Shown: one piece after another, positions 41,101-46,786 of the stretch
Layout: every line of letters begins with the position of its first letter
How positions within the stretch are numbered: position 1 is the stretch's first letter
Origin: Paragorgia papillata
Lineage: Eukaryota > Cnidaria > Anthozoa > Scleralcyonacea > Coralliidae
NCBI GenBank assembly: GCA_035771165.1
Contig: JAWNZC010000314.1
Span: forward strand, 9,824,501 to 9,888,500
Length of the DNA: 64,000 nt
Direction of reading: 5' to 3'
Translations under genes and position numbers: made by a program
The notes under the pieces: generated by a model
The model's database searches: none
What the model saw: the letters and a program-made list of their open reading frames with translations, nothing else
Told to the model about the DNA's origin: nothing

Positions 41101-42176
41101 ACAGTCGAAGCCGTTTAGAGTGAGCTTTGCCAAACTTTGCAATGTCTTGGAAATATTTCAAAATTGCACTAGGAGTTTCACAAATAACTTGTGGTGGTGT
41201 ACCTAGCACGTTGCCTTTGAGGTTAAATTTCACATTCCTGTCAATTAAGTTAGTAAAACTTTCTGACAATTTAGTTAGTCTATTCGACATCATATTTAAA
41301 CTGACAAGATTGGGAAGTTCAAGTACAGCATCTGGCAAAACATGGATGGTGTTGTTGCTAAAGTCCAGATCTTCTAAATTAATGCAATTGTCAAGTTCAT
41401 CTGGGAATTTTTCAAGACTGCAGAACGACATATCCAGCGTTCTTAAATTCTTCAATTTAGCAATTGATAATGGCAGCTTACCAAGGTTGGCGTTGAGGGA
41501 AAGGTCCAGATCTTCTAAATTAATACAATTCTCGAGACCATCCGGGAATTTTTCAAGACTACAGTTCCTCATATCCAGCTTTCTTAAATTGTTTAATTTA
41601 GCAATTGAAAATGGCAGCTTACCAAGGTTGGCGTTGAGGGAAAGTTTCAGATCTTCTAAATTAATACAATTCTCGAGACCATCCGGGAATTTTTCAAGAC
41701 TACAGTTCCACATATACAGCGATCTTAAATTCTTCAATTTAGGAATTGAAAATGGCAGCTTACCAAGGTTGGCGTTGTAGGAAAGGTTCTGATCTTCTAA
41801 ATTAACGCAATTCTCGAACCCATCCGGGAATTTTTCAAGACTACAGCTCCACATATCCAGCTCTCTTAAATTATTCAATTCAGGAATTGAAAATGGCAGC
41901 TTACCAAGGTTGGCGTTGTCAGAAAGGTTCAGAACTTCTAAATTAACGCAATTCTCGAGACCATCCGGGAATTTTTCAAGACTACAGCTCCACATATCCA
42001 GCTCTCTTAAATTCTTCAATTTAGCAATTGAAAATGGCAGCTTACCAAGGTTGGCGTTGAAGGAAAGGTTCAGATCTTCTAAATTAACACAATTCTCGAG
42101 ACCATCCGGGAATTTTTCAAGACTACAGTTCTCCATATCCAGCGATCTTAAATTCTTCAATTTAGCAATTGAGTAA
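23466..42176 (-). CDS. LRR-Roc-COR-Death protein gene, 5' end missing, frameshifted
   Basis: Six coding segments in order on the minus strand: 42176-39101, 32520-32473, 31367-31095, 28839-28735, 24292-24004 and 23503-23466. Every junction has AG/GT borders. Phases agree throughout: phase 1 at the first four joins, phase 2 between 24004 and 23503. The layout is leucine-rich repeats, Roc GTPase, COR, linker, Death domain, linker, Death domain, linker. Roco-family proteins are signalling GTPases. Death domains recruit adaptors in apoptosis or innate immunity, so a cytoplasmic sensor/adaptor role is inferred. The start codon and the last exon are not identified. The 5' side stops at a foldback element and a 5-bp duplication breaks the frame before COR. 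Either a pseudogenised allele or an assembly error is possible. Confidence 0.8.
23583..23985. repeat. Degenerate (TGTTG)n microsatellite
   Basis: About 400 bp of TGTTG, TGTGT and GCGTTG units immediately inside the intron, some 20 bp past the donor at 24003. The minus strand stays open from the Death-domain exon into this tract for over 130 codons (HNT/RNATQ-rich), which matters only if the intron is retained. The Cys/Val-rich plus-strand frames are artefacts. Confidence 0.9.
24004..24292 (-). CDS. Death domain exon 2 of the Roco gene
   Basis: A 289-bp exon between TTTACTTTAG and donor GTTAGT. It encodes [20 protein letters not shown], then a six-helix Death-fold pattern with [20 protein letters not shown], the conserved aromatic in LLDDWQF, and [20 protein letters not shown]. 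The WQ.....TV.NL...L....R.D pattern is typical of Death domains. It enters in phase 1 after a Gly codon split across the splice and leaves in phase 2. Confidence 0.85.
24384..24424. repeat. (TA)n microsatellite
   Basis: Pure TA tract at the outer end of retrozyme copy 2. Matching tracts occur at 24760-24835 and 24915-24992 beyond copy 3. Confidence 0.95.
24425..24590 (-). mobile_element. Retrozyme-like repeat, copy 2
   Basis: Same 150-bp body as 4853-5052, on the minus strand, running from the shared tail ATAGTTCAATCTACAG back to CACTATCTGAATGTAC-like sequence. It is head to head with copy 3 across a short ATATGTATATATATATACAT palindrome. It lies in the intron before Death exon 2, in the gene's sense orientation. 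Confidence 0.75.
24433..24475 (-). ncRNA. Type I hammerhead ribozyme (retrozyme copy 2)
   Basis: Core and stems are identical to the 5002-5044 ribozyme: CTACA/TGTAG stem I, CTGATGA, GCTGT/ACAGC stem II, GAAA, GTC cleavage triplet. Cleavage would fall at about 24438, roughly 145 nt upstream of the acceptor at 24293 in the Roco-Death pre-mRNA. Confidence 0.9.
24590..24759 (+). mobile_element. Retrozyme-like repeat, copy 3
   Basis: The plus-strand copy of the same body. It differs from copy 1 by only a few substitutions (for example TATTTCACC for TACTTCACC and GTCGCCG for GTCACCG). It is followed directly by a TA tract of more than 60 bp. Confidence 0.75.
24710..24752 (+). ncRNA. Type I hammerhead ribozyme (retrozyme copy 3)
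   Basis: Same complete hammerhead as copies 1 and 2. The three ribozymes are identical over the whole 43 nt although the rest of the repeat differs, which suggests either recent copying or constraint on the ribozyme. Confidence 0.9.
24760..24992. repeat. TA microsatellite cluster
   Basis: Two TA-rich runs (24760-24833 and 24909-24992) around a 75-bp non-repetitive spacer. The Tyr/Ile-run open frames are artefacts. Confidence 0.9.
25083..25190. mobile_element. Hairpin MITE, 105 bp
   Basis: ACCTCAAAATGTTGAGTGTC on the left is inverted as GACACTCAACATTTTGAGGT on the right. The arms continue through ACTGTCAGTTT and CGCGGGGCGATC to a CCTGAA loop. It interrupts, or abuts, the tRNA-like head of the SINE that follows. 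Confidence 0.85.
25197..25290 (+). repeat. tRNA-derived SINE, 5'-truncated
   Basis: Anticodon arm and T arm with box B GGTTCGAACCC, followed by a tail with TTGAACTTGACAAACG and TCTGTTAC. The same arms and tail occur at 50033-50165. The A box is missing, probably displaced by the hairpin MITE just upstream. Confidence 0.6.
25400..25515. repeat. Imperfect hairpin (GTACTAGTGAAAT)
   Basis: Direct and inverted units: GTACTAGTGAAATATCGGAC, TACAGACCTCGGCT, GTACTAGTGAAATGTCGGAC and TACAGACCTAGCCT. This is a small word-type foldback; no gene. Confidence 0.5.
25590..26181 (+). mobile_element. Word-type MITE, GGCC-GTTTAAAC TIR, with exon relic
   Basis: GGCCCGTTTAAACGGATCCA on the left and TGGATCCGTTTAAACAGGCC on the right, with TAA next to both ends. 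The outer parts are iterations of ATGTTGGA/TCCAACAT. The centre, 25815 to about 26020, holds a coding-like relic: ATGGCGGAATGCGGG reading [14 protein letters not shown], then after a frameshift [13 protein letters not shown] start is seen in Myb/SANT-like proteins of Harbinger transposons; together with a TWA-type duplication, a PIF/Harbinger origin is plausible. Confidence 0.65.
26285..26955. repeat. Imperfect inverted repeat
   Basis: CACTGATCTCTATATAAACT near 26289 is matched inverted near 26926-26956 (AGTTTTATTTGAGATCAGTG). The interior is AT-rich with no coding support. Confidence 0.4.
27128..27535. mobile_element. MITE with AGAGAGATTAAGATT ends
   Basis: AGAGAGATTAAGATTTACGT at the left. 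Two inverted versions are at the right, near 27463-27477 (AATCTTAATCTCTCTAG) and 27520-27535. The second right end may come from a nested or partial duplication. No gene. Confidence 0.5.
27602..27855 (+). repeat. SINE with (AAT)n tail
   Basis: Opens GGGAGCACGGGTGGCGTG, has a diverged promoter region with GGGCGCTGCCTC, then CGAGGGTTTTTCGCCGGGTT and CTCCGGTTTTCCTCC, and ends TTAAATAAAGAATAATAATA. I associate this layout with abundant cnidarian SINEs; that is recognition from memory, not a database hit. Confidence 0.7.
27879..28120. mobile_element. Word-type MITE, ACACGCGTAAAAA TIR, short copy
   Basis: TIRs ACACGCGTAAAAATCACACA and, inverted at the right, ACACGCGTAAAAACGCACAA. The interior is GTTGTTACA, CAACATTGTT and GTTCATG words as in 9455-10030, but only 240 bp long. 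It is inserted next to the SINE tail. Confidence 0.75.
28585..28640. repeat. (TG)n/poly-G tract
   Basis: TGTGTGTGTGTGGGG followed by G-rich runs, with possible G-quadruplex formation on the plus strand. The Gly-rich open frame is an artefact. Confidence 0.8.
28735..28839 (-). CDS. Linker exon 2 of the Roco-Death gene
   Basis: A 105-bp exon between TTTTCACCACAG and GTAAAAA, entering and leaving in phase 1. It encodes [20 protein letters not shown] then [14 protein letters not shown], a polar Ser/Glu-rich linker between the two Death domains. It has no domain of its own. Support comes from the splice borders and the phase match to both neighbours. Confidence 0.7.
29157..29342. repeat. (CAA)n and (AACAC)n microsatellites
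   Basis: (CAA)n at 29157-29189, then a nearly pure (CACAA)n run at 29215-29338. Open frames through it on both strands (Cys/Val or Thr/Gln/His/Asn) are artefacts. It lies in the intron before linker exon 2, in inverse orientation to the TGTTG tract at 23.6-24.0 kb. Confidence 0.95.
29348..29778. mobile_element. MITE with CTCGTTCCCAGAGCCCACG ends
   Basis: ATCTCGTTCCCAGAGCCCAC on the left is inverted as GTGGGCTCTGGGAACGAGAT on the right. The arms continue through GGGAAACGAGAGACTGGGATAATCCGTTT-like sequence (about 70 bp). The interior is about 290 bp and non-coding. The sequence from 29779 to 30460 shows no gene. Confidence 0.8.
30466..30532 (+). tRNA. tRNA-Glu(TTC)-like sequence, probably pseudogene
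   Basis: Contains box A TGGTCTAGTGA, an anticodon arm CCGGTGTTTTCACTGCCGG whose loop gives TTC, and box B GGTTCGATTCC, as in eukaryotic tRNA-Glu. The acceptor stem pairs only at about five of seven positions (TTATATG with CTATGGA). It is more likely a pseudogene or SINE head than a working gene. No T-run terminator of note follows. Confidence 0.5.
31095..31367 (-). CDS. Death domain exon 1 of the Roco gene
   Basis: A 273-bp exon between TTTCCTAACAG and GTGGGAAAA, phase 1 to phase 1. It encodes [20 protein letters not shown], then the Death fold: [40 protein letters not shown] and [17 protein letters not shown]. The tryptophan in HWG, followed by a [13 protein letters not shown] helix and R.DVV.IL, is the Death-domain signature. 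It is homologous to exon 2 at 24.0-24.3 kb, so the pair arose by duplication of a linker-plus-Death unit. Confidence 0.88.
31640..32348. repeat. 25-bp minisatellite (TCTAACACCAGACTATTTTAC)
   Basis: About 27 copies of a 25-bp unit, TCTAACACCAGACTATTTTA plus CTCTG or CTGTG. This unit is an internal piece of the 128-bp repeat found at 32.8-33.1, 35.6-36.3 and 63.6-63.8 kb, so it is a local expansion of one segment of that repeat. Confidence 0.95.
32473..32520 (-). CDS. Linker exon 1 of the Roco-Death gene
   Basis: A 48-bp exon between TGTTTATACAG and GTAAAG, phase 1 both sides, encoding [16 protein letters not shown]. It connects the COR exon, whose donor is at 39101 after FPPK, to Death exon 1. 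It is short; phase and splice borders are the support. Confidence 0.65.
32790..33131. repeat. 128-bp dispersed tandem repeat
   Basis: About two and a half units with landmarks TAACCCATTCCTGCCTGAGC, TTTATTGTTTTACTCTGTC, CCAGATGATTTTACTCATCA and CAGACATCCTAGGCAGCAAT. More units are at 35577-36283 and, inverted, at 63550-63790. Confidence 0.9.
34132..34260 (-). pseudogene. HIRAN-like coding relic
   Basis: The minus strand reads [20 protein letters not shown] then [11 protein letters not shown]. The pattern N.YDSNAI.V followed about 15 residues later by VGYI...V resembles HIRAN-type modules. It lies 3' of the XPG-like blocks, perhaps in the same decayed gene. No start or stop is assigned. Confidence 0.35.
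34390..35120 (-). pseudogene. Decayed XPG/EXO1-like nuclease
   Basis: Blocks in order on the minus strand, in shifting frames. [20 protein letters not shown], then [20 protein letters not shown] and [14 protein letters not shown] (the XPG I-region with its acidic residues). Next [20 protein letters not shown] and [10 protein letters not shown] (helix-hairpin-helix region). Then [20 protein letters not shown] and finally [19 protein letters not shown]. The arrangement follows EXO1/FEN1-family nucleases. At least three frame changes and no N-domain are seen, so it is a relic. Its place inside a TIR element suggests transposon cargo or a captured gene. Confidence 0.7.
35577..36283. repeat. 128-bp dispersed tandem repeat, second array
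   Basis: About five and a half units of the same repeat as 32790-33131, with variant openings (CCTGTCTGCATGAGCTG). The array is cut at 36283 by the LINE, and the next fragment appears beyond it at 38255 (GAACTCCTGTCTGAGC). Confidence 0.9.
36285..38262 (-). mobile_element. CR1/Jockey-type LINE, 5'-truncated
   Basis: The coding sequence runs from about 38262 ([20 protein letters not shown]) through the RT to a stop at 36445. A 3' UTR follows, ending in a TATC/GATA tail (36288-36303). The 5' truncation and simple-repeat tail are typical of target-primed LINE insertion. It is inserted in the 128-bp repeat array within the intron of the Roco-Death gene. Confidence 0.88.
36445..38026 (-). pseudogene. 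LINE reverse transcriptase, one frameshift
   Basis: The first frame (38026-37457) has [23 protein letters not shown] [10 protein letters not shown], and [13 protein letters not shown] with the first catalytic Asp. The second frame (37494-36445) has [29 protein letters not shown] with the catalytic DD pair, and the C-terminal domain to [11 protein letters not shown] and [12 protein letters not shown]. The break is one extra T in a T-run at about 37453-37456, between QWF and KSYLSDRF. Otherwise the RT is intact and near consensus, so the copy is fairly young. The endonuclease domain is missing through 5' truncation. Confidence 0.9.
38335..38410. repeat. Small hairpin (AGCCGTTTATTGTC)
   Basis: ATACACGAGAAGCCGTTTAT is inverted as ATAAACGGCTTTCAAGTGTAT about 35 bp on. 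It is a minimal foldback. Confidence 0.55.
38645..38785. mobile_element. Foldback MITE, 140 bp
   Basis: GATAGCATGGCATTGACGTT on the left pairs with AACCGAAATGCCATGCTATC on the right. The arms continue through GATTAGTGATTAAATGT. The interior is AGGAGGTTTAGT/ACTAAACCTCC. The sequence from 38786 to 39047 shows no gene. Confidence 0.75.
39101..40160 (-). CDS. COR region of the Roco-Death gene
   Basis: Open from the frameshift at about 40160 to donor GTAATATT after FPPK. The intron frame runs on to a stop at 39048. It encodes [20 protein letters not shown], then [20 protein letters not shown] and [10 protein letters not shown], the winged-helix-like COR-A region typical of Roco proteins. [24 protein letters not shown] and the basic C-terminal part with an [19 protein letters not shown] helix follow. 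A four-Cys/His patch [17 protein letters not shown] precedes the splice. There is no ATG at its start: it continues the upstream frame once the 5-bp duplication is taken into account. Confidence 0.88.
40145..42176 (-). CDS. LRR-Roc region of the Roco-Death gene
   Basis: Begins in frame at the repeat junction at 42176 (no start codon; the first ATG is inside a repeat). Six near-identical 47-residue LRR pairs ([17 protein letters not shown] and [11 protein letters not shown]) cover about residues 1-281. A last LRR and linker lead to the Roc GTPase: P-loop [15 protein letters not shown] at about residue 355, switch [16 protein letters not shown], and AATKCD at the guanine-specificity position, where NKxD is usual. 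An acidic 7-residue tandem repeat (ASEAEDE) follows. The frame ends falsely at 40145 after SLWIRIEEL because of the duplication. Confidence 0.9.
40310..40485 (-). repeat. Coding 21-bp minisatellite (acidic repeat)
   Basis: About eight units of TTCATCTTCAGCTTCCGAGG(C), encoding [14 protein letters not shown] between Roc and COR. It is likely a flexible, length-variable linker. Confidence 0.9.
41440..42176 (-). repeat. 141-bp coding tandem repeat (LRR pairs)
   Basis: The landmark CCAAGGTTGGCGTTG recurs at 41481, 41622, 41763, 41904 and 42045, exactly 141 bp apart. Units differ mostly at LRR surface positions (LDM.NCS, LNLS.NAN). The regular period and high identity point to recent unequal crossing-over or conversion. 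Confidence 0.95.
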
Positions 42177-42592
42177 CATATTTAGCAGTTTTTCGTTTCT
42201 TTACTTCGTTCTTGAGATATTTCAGTTTGTTTGATATGCAAATTAAACATTGTAACGTCACATGTGCATAATGAGTTATCGAAAAAAGTTATATATCTTT
42301 GCTATTATCAAATATAATCATCACTTGAAGATCTACATGTTTAGTGTTGTGCATCCACATGCTTCATTCAAATTAATTTGGTTTGATAATAGAAAAGATA
42401 TCTAACCTTCTCCGATAGTTCATTATGCACCTACGACGTCAAAATGTTTAATTTGCATATCAAACAAACTAAGATATCTCAAAAACAAAGCAAGGAAACG
42501 AAAAACTGCAAAAGATGTTACTCTATAATTTGAAGTGTTCTTTCAAATAAGACAAACTTAATTTTCGTTTCATAGGCACTTCAATTTAAAAA
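42170..42592. mobile_element. Foldback MITE (CATGAAACGAAA family), 5'-clipped
   Basis: The right arm is complete, ending TTCGTTTCATAGGCACTTCAA. The left arm starts inside the family sequence, at GAGTAACAT next to the last LRR unit. Inverted blocks include TTTTTCGTTTC, CTTGAGATATTTCAGTTTGT and GATATGCAAATTAAACA. Complete relatives: 54116-54441; half: 61108-61260. Its clipped left end marks the point where the Roco gene loses its 5' part. Confidence 0.75.
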
Positions 42593-42702
42593 CATCAGTA
42601 ATTATTGTTAAACAAACATAAAAAGTATATTATATAAATATTCCTTTTAGTATTAACCATCTAGAAGGGTTGAAGCAACCAATCTTAAGCTTTTGTCTTC
42701 CT

Positions 42703-43303
42703 TTCTTTTTCGGTTTCATGGCATTTGGTATGTTCGCGTTTACCGTATTCGGCGCAGAACTCCAAGACTACATCGAAGCCTTGGTGATGGTTATAATCCT
42801 GTTCTAGGAGCACTTTTATTTCTTTGGGTTTGTTGGTTTGAATGTTTTTCTGATGAACATGTTCCTCGCCATCATTAACGACTCATACGCTGAAGTTCAA
42901 GACGAGGAAAAGGACGCGGAAACGAATACGAAGTACTGGACTACGTCGTGAAAAAACTACAAACAACTTTCAAAAAGAAATCCGCAAAAAAATCAAAAGA
43001 TGCTCCCAAAAAAGTGAAAAGAAACCGCATTATGTTAGTTTCAAGGAATCGAACGAAAAAGCTTTGTTATCGTTTAACGAAAGAAACTTGCCTTTTGGAA
43101 CTGGAGTCGTGTGAAAAAAGATTAGATAATCTTTTGAATGTGATCGATGAAGGAGAAAACAGTGACATTGTGAATGAACATGCTCTTGTAGCAATGCCCG
43201 AGGACAAACAGAATGATGGCTGTTTTCGCATTATCTTGGCGTTGGAAAGTGTTCCCTTTGAGATAACGGAGGAGGGCGTCGCCGTGGAAGAGAAGTTTGA
43301 TTG
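42703..43303 (+). pseudogene. Polycystin-2-like (PKD2 family) pseudogene fragment
   Basis: Channel pieces appear in order, each in a new frame. FFFGFMAFGMFAFTVFGAEL then QDYIEA (S5 end); LGDGYNPVLGALLF with the LGD filter-like motif; YFFGFVGLNVFLMNMFLAII then NDSYAEVQDEEKDAETN (S6); and EYEVLDYVVKKLQTTFKKKS into a basic tail ending at 43303. About 20 residues of the pore helix are missing between the first two pieces. At least three frame changes and a TAG make it a pseudogene. The high identity of the pieces to the family pattern suggests recent decay or a duplicated fragment. Confidence 0.82.
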
Positions 43304-43428
43304 ATGATGATAATTTATTTCAACACGTTTCGTCCAAGAGCAAAACCTCGTTCAAAATACGAACGTGTTTTTAAGATACAAAATGTTTTTTATGCGAGAT
43401 TAATAATTAAGAAGATAATTTTTTCTAT

Positions 43429-43589
43429 GGGGGCTTTCCATTTACACGGTTAGACCGGTCAGTCCGGTTAAATGGAACACGATTCGTTTGAGACCTGGGA
43501 TGGTCCGACTTGAAAATTTGGTCCTAATCAAAAGCAAGTCCATTCTGGCCGGACTGATCGGTCTAACCTTGTCAATTGGAAAGCGCCCT
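43429..43589. mobile_element. Word-type MITE, GGTTAGACCGGTCAGTCCGG
   Basis: The ends GGGGCTTTCCATTTACACGG and, inverted, GGGCGCTTTCCAATTGACAA lead to GTTAGACCGRTCAGTCCGG arms. CTATG or TATG flanks both sides. It is 160 bp and non-coding. The flanks 43590-44080 are AT-rich with no gene. Confidence 0.7.
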
Positions 43590-44079
43590 ATGTCACGTAT
43601 TTCCGGTGAAAAGCAAGCGCTCATATAACTTTTTGGCGTACTACTCAAAATTTTCTTATTTTAGCATTATTGTGTAGCCTATAGAATCAACAAACTTTTT
43701 ATAAGCATTTGGGGGTTGAGAAACATATCAAACGATAAAAAATCATAATTATGAAGGTAGGTATGCCACAAAAATGTTAAATCCGCCATATCTATACAGT
43801 AATCAATGCAAAATTTGTTTATGTTCAACCAACATTTTCTTTTTGGCGTATCCCTCACAATCTCTTTATTTTAGCATTGTGTAGCTCATACATGTGAGAG
43901 TTGAGAAACATATCAAAAGATAAAAAGATTTGATAATTATGAATGTAGATATGATCAGTAGAAATCAGTTTTGAGCGCATGTTACGCGACATAAAAATTC
44001 TCCTCTTAACCAACTAGAAGGGTTGAATCAACAGGTGAAAAGCTAAGCAATAAATAATAAGCATAGTGTTATCACAAAT

Positions 44080-44835
44080 TTTCACTTTCATTTCAAAGTT
44101 CTTGTTGTTTAATTTGTTATTAACGTCTTCGTATAGGTTTGTAGTGTCATTCCTATAAAGCGCTCTCAATTCGTCAGTCCACGAAAATATATATGCCACG
44201 AAAATAAAATTGATATCGTTAGAAAGCTATTAATTTGTAGAATACAATGGTGTATTTGGTTTCGCGATAAACACAAACCGTTAATAGTTGCGAATTTATT
44301 AATTAAAACCAGAGGGCTTCACTCCGGGCGTTTCAAGTAAAAAGCGTTTCATTTTGTTCAAAAAATGTTTTCGCAGTTCGATTCCGAGATAAATTTCCAC
44401 CAAAACGGTGTCAGCGTTTTTTTATTTATTGCCTGGTTTAGAATTTATGATTTATTTTGTCCGAATGTTGGTCGAAAAACAGCATTTCCAACTTTGGTCG
44501 TGAATAAAATCGGCAAAACTCGACGTATAAAAAAAAACGCTGACACCCTTTTGCTGGAAATTTATTTCTGAATCAAAGTACAAAAAAAGATTTTGAACAA
44601 AATAAAACGCTTTTTACTTAAAACGCCCCGAGTGAAGCCCTGTGGTTTCAATTAAAAAACTCACAACTATTAATGGTTTGTGTTTATCGCGAAACCAAAG
44701 ACACCAATGTATTCTACAAATTAATAGCTTTCTAAGGATACTATTTTATTTTTGTAGCATAAATTCTGACGAATTGAGAGCGCTTTACAGAAATGACCTT
44801 GCAAACCTATACGAAGACCTTAAAGGCCTGGCCAA
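44080..44835. repeat. Long palindrome with coding-like arm tips
   Basis: The arms meet near 44470. Blocks include ATTAATTTGTAGAATACA.TGGTGT, GTTTCGCGATAAACACAAAC, AAAACGCTTTTTACTT and AACGGTGTCAGCGTTTTTTT. Both tips encode the same short peptide TDELRALYRND..NLYED, on the minus strand near 44120-44185 and the plus strand near 44766-44820, after an acceptor-like TTTTTGTAG on the plus side. The peptide is not assigned to a family. Confidence 0.7.
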
Positions 44836-45234
44836 ACGCTTTCAACATCGTGCAACATTGTTGAATGCGACATGTTGAAAGCGTTTGGCCACCCCTTTTG
44901 AATGATGTTGAACGTTGTTGAATGATGTTGAACAAAATTTGAACATGTTCAAATTTTCGTTCAACACGCGTTCAACATTTCTATTGTTCTCAAAATGTTG
45001 AAAGGTGTTGAACGCATTTGGCCACATTTCATTCAACTTTGTTGAACAGAGACATGCGCCATGCGGGATATTGTTGATTCCAGCTTTTGTGGTAGCCCGC
45101 GTTCAATTAATTGTCATTCATAAATGTTGAACGATGTTGAATTCATTTGGCCACTCGTGCTTTCAGCATCATTCAACATCGTTCAACAATGTTGAATGAT
45201 GTTGAATGCGATGTTGAAAGCGCTTGGCCAGGCC
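44825..45234. mobile_element. Word-type MITE, GGCCTGGCCAAACG TIR
   Basis: GGCCTGGCCAAACGCTTTCA on the left and TGAAAGCGCTTGGCCAGGCC on the right, with TTAA beside both ends. The interior consists of GTTGAA/TTCAACA words (GATGTTGAACGTTGTTGAAT and the like) and two GTTTGGCCAC blocks. Confidence 0.8.
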
Positions 45235-45429
45235 TTTAAGCTTTTTCCATTGCTTCTAAAGTGGTGACAAAATGCTTGAAATGCTACTTAACAGACGTTA
45301 GATTTTTGTGTCTGCCTGATAAGGCAGGCATCATGTCATCGTGCATCTCGTAGGTAAGGAATTTTTATTAGTCTATTCCACTATTGTCAAAAATCACACC
45401 TTCCTTCGTTTCCGGTTGGTTGGTCAACC

Positions 45430-45640
45430 TAATGGACCCTCCCACGGTTGAGAGCTAATTTTGTTAATAGCGCGCTTGCTAAACTGAGAAGTGACACCGG
45501 CCGTTCGTGTCAAGGCGGATTTCCAGTCCTCGCACGAAGCAACTCGCAGCTCGCTGCCAACACACGCAAGCTCGCTGCAAGCACACGCAAGCTCGCTGCG
45601 AGCACTCACAAGCTCGTTTGTAATTCATGAGAAAAACTGC
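45430..45640. repeat. GCTCGCTG(C/A) word repeats
   Basis: Four short direct units CACGCAAGCTCGCTGC and CACAAGCTCG at 45540-45620, related to the GAGC/GCTC words in the element at 46140-46600. No gene. Confidence 0.4.
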
Positions 45641-45712
45641 ACAAAGGAAATCATTACCGTGTCGATGGTTAATTTGCATATGGATATTTTTTTATTATTA
45701 TAAGTAATACCA

Positions 45713-46145
45713 TGACTTGAGGGAAATAAGCGATTATTAAATTTCCCGCAGACGAGGGAAGATTTGTGAAAGTCGGCCCGAGGACTTTTACCAATCTTCC
45801 CGAGGCAAAGGGGAAATTTAATCGCTAATTTCCCTCAAGTCATGTTATTAGTTTGTAATATTATGATCGCCAAGGAAAACTTTGAGAATCTTACCGACAG
45901 GAAATTTACACAGCTGATCAGAGAAGTTGCATCTTATTTTTCCGTGCATGTTGATGAGGGAAAATATATGCAAGCGGGAAATTTAGAAGAAGACAAAGGA
46001 TTTCTTTGTCTTCTAATTTTCCCTCATCAACATGCACGGGAAAATTAGAAGACAAAGGAAATATTTTCCTCTTGCATGAGCAATGAGGGAAATACGAGGT
46101 TTACATTCCCTCGGAGAACAAAAGAATCCGAGGCGATCATGGTAT
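45713..46145 (+). mobile_element. GGGAAATT-word element, copy 2
   Basis: Plus-strand counterpart of 21955-22375. It starts CATGACTTGAGGGAAATAAG and has the hairpin GGGAAATTTAATCGCTAATTTCCC. It conserves the frames starting MIAKENFENLTDRKFTQLI (to stop 46048) and MSNEGNTRFTFPRRTKESEA. The two copies differ by scattered substitutions but the frames survive, hinting that they derive from exons of an autonomous partner. Confidence 0.7.
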
Positions 46146-46600
46146 TACATAAGTTAATCGAACTTTCATCTCGATTTTCTCTTAAAATACCGCTTTGTTT
46201 GAGATGCTATATCAAACACTCAGAAGAGTGCTTCATCAGGATATACAAACACCTCGAAGTTTGTTCAAAAAGCTCGGCTGTCGCTTCATCATGGAGTCTT
46301 CAAACCCTGCGAGTTATCGCAGCGAGCTGAGTGTGGTGGAAATACTGTGGAAACCGTGCGAGTAGTCTCAGCGAGCAGCGAGTTGCTTCGTGCGAGGACT
46401 GGAACTCGCAGCTCTTGCGAGTACTCGCACGCTTTTCACTGTATTTCCACCACACGCAGCTCGTTGCGATAACTCGCGGCTGATGAAGCGATAGCCGAGT
46501 TTTTTGAACAAACTTCGAGGTGTTTGGCTATCCTGATGAACCACTCTTCTGAGTGTTTGATATCGCATCTCAAACACAACGGCTATTTTAGAATATAAAA
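46140..46600. mobile_element. Foldback MITE (TTTGAGATGC-ATATCAAACACTC)
   Basis: Left TTTGAGATGCTATATCAAACACTCAGAAGAGTG and its inverse at the right, each followed inward by TTCATCAGGATA and CTCGAAGTTTGTTCAAAAA. Inside are GCGAGTACTCGCA, GCTCGTTGCGATAACTCGC and related words. The CTGATGAAGCACTCTTCTGAGTGTTTGA hairpin has no GAAA, so it is not a hammerhead. Confidence 0.7.
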
Positions 46601-46745
46601 TGTGGGACTAATATTAAATCAAAGCGCATGCTCAAATCACTAATTTAATAATCGTAGCCTATTAAACCTTACGTCGAAGGTTTATCAGCTCTATTCGCGT
46701 GCGTTTTGTATCGGGATACCACTCATTCTGTAAATAGTACATATT
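46600..46745. repeat. Arm of an inverted repeat flanking PLE2, left
   Basis: Carries ATTAATCAAAGCGCATGC-like sequence, TTTAATAATCGTAGCCTATTAAACC and TCATTCTGTAAATAGTA. All appear inverted at 48885-49150. The two arms bracket the 46.8-48.8 kb block. Confidence 0.6.
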
Positions 46746-46786
46746 ATGTATGTATGTATGTATATATATATATATATATATCAGCA

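Noticed and set aside
41127..42176. Plus-strand frames of 217 and 88 codons ([18 protein letters not shown] repeats)
   Set aside because: They are the antisense shadow of the LRR-coding repeat.
42693..42878. Independent 61-codon gene
   Set aside because: Most of it is the wrong frame of the polycystin-2-like pseudogene; only the LGDGYNPVLGALLF part is in the ancestral frame.
46200..46560. Hammerhead candidates at CTGATGAAGCACTC
   Set aside because: The core string is present, but no GAAA follows the stem II-like hairpin, so the catalytic core is incomplete.
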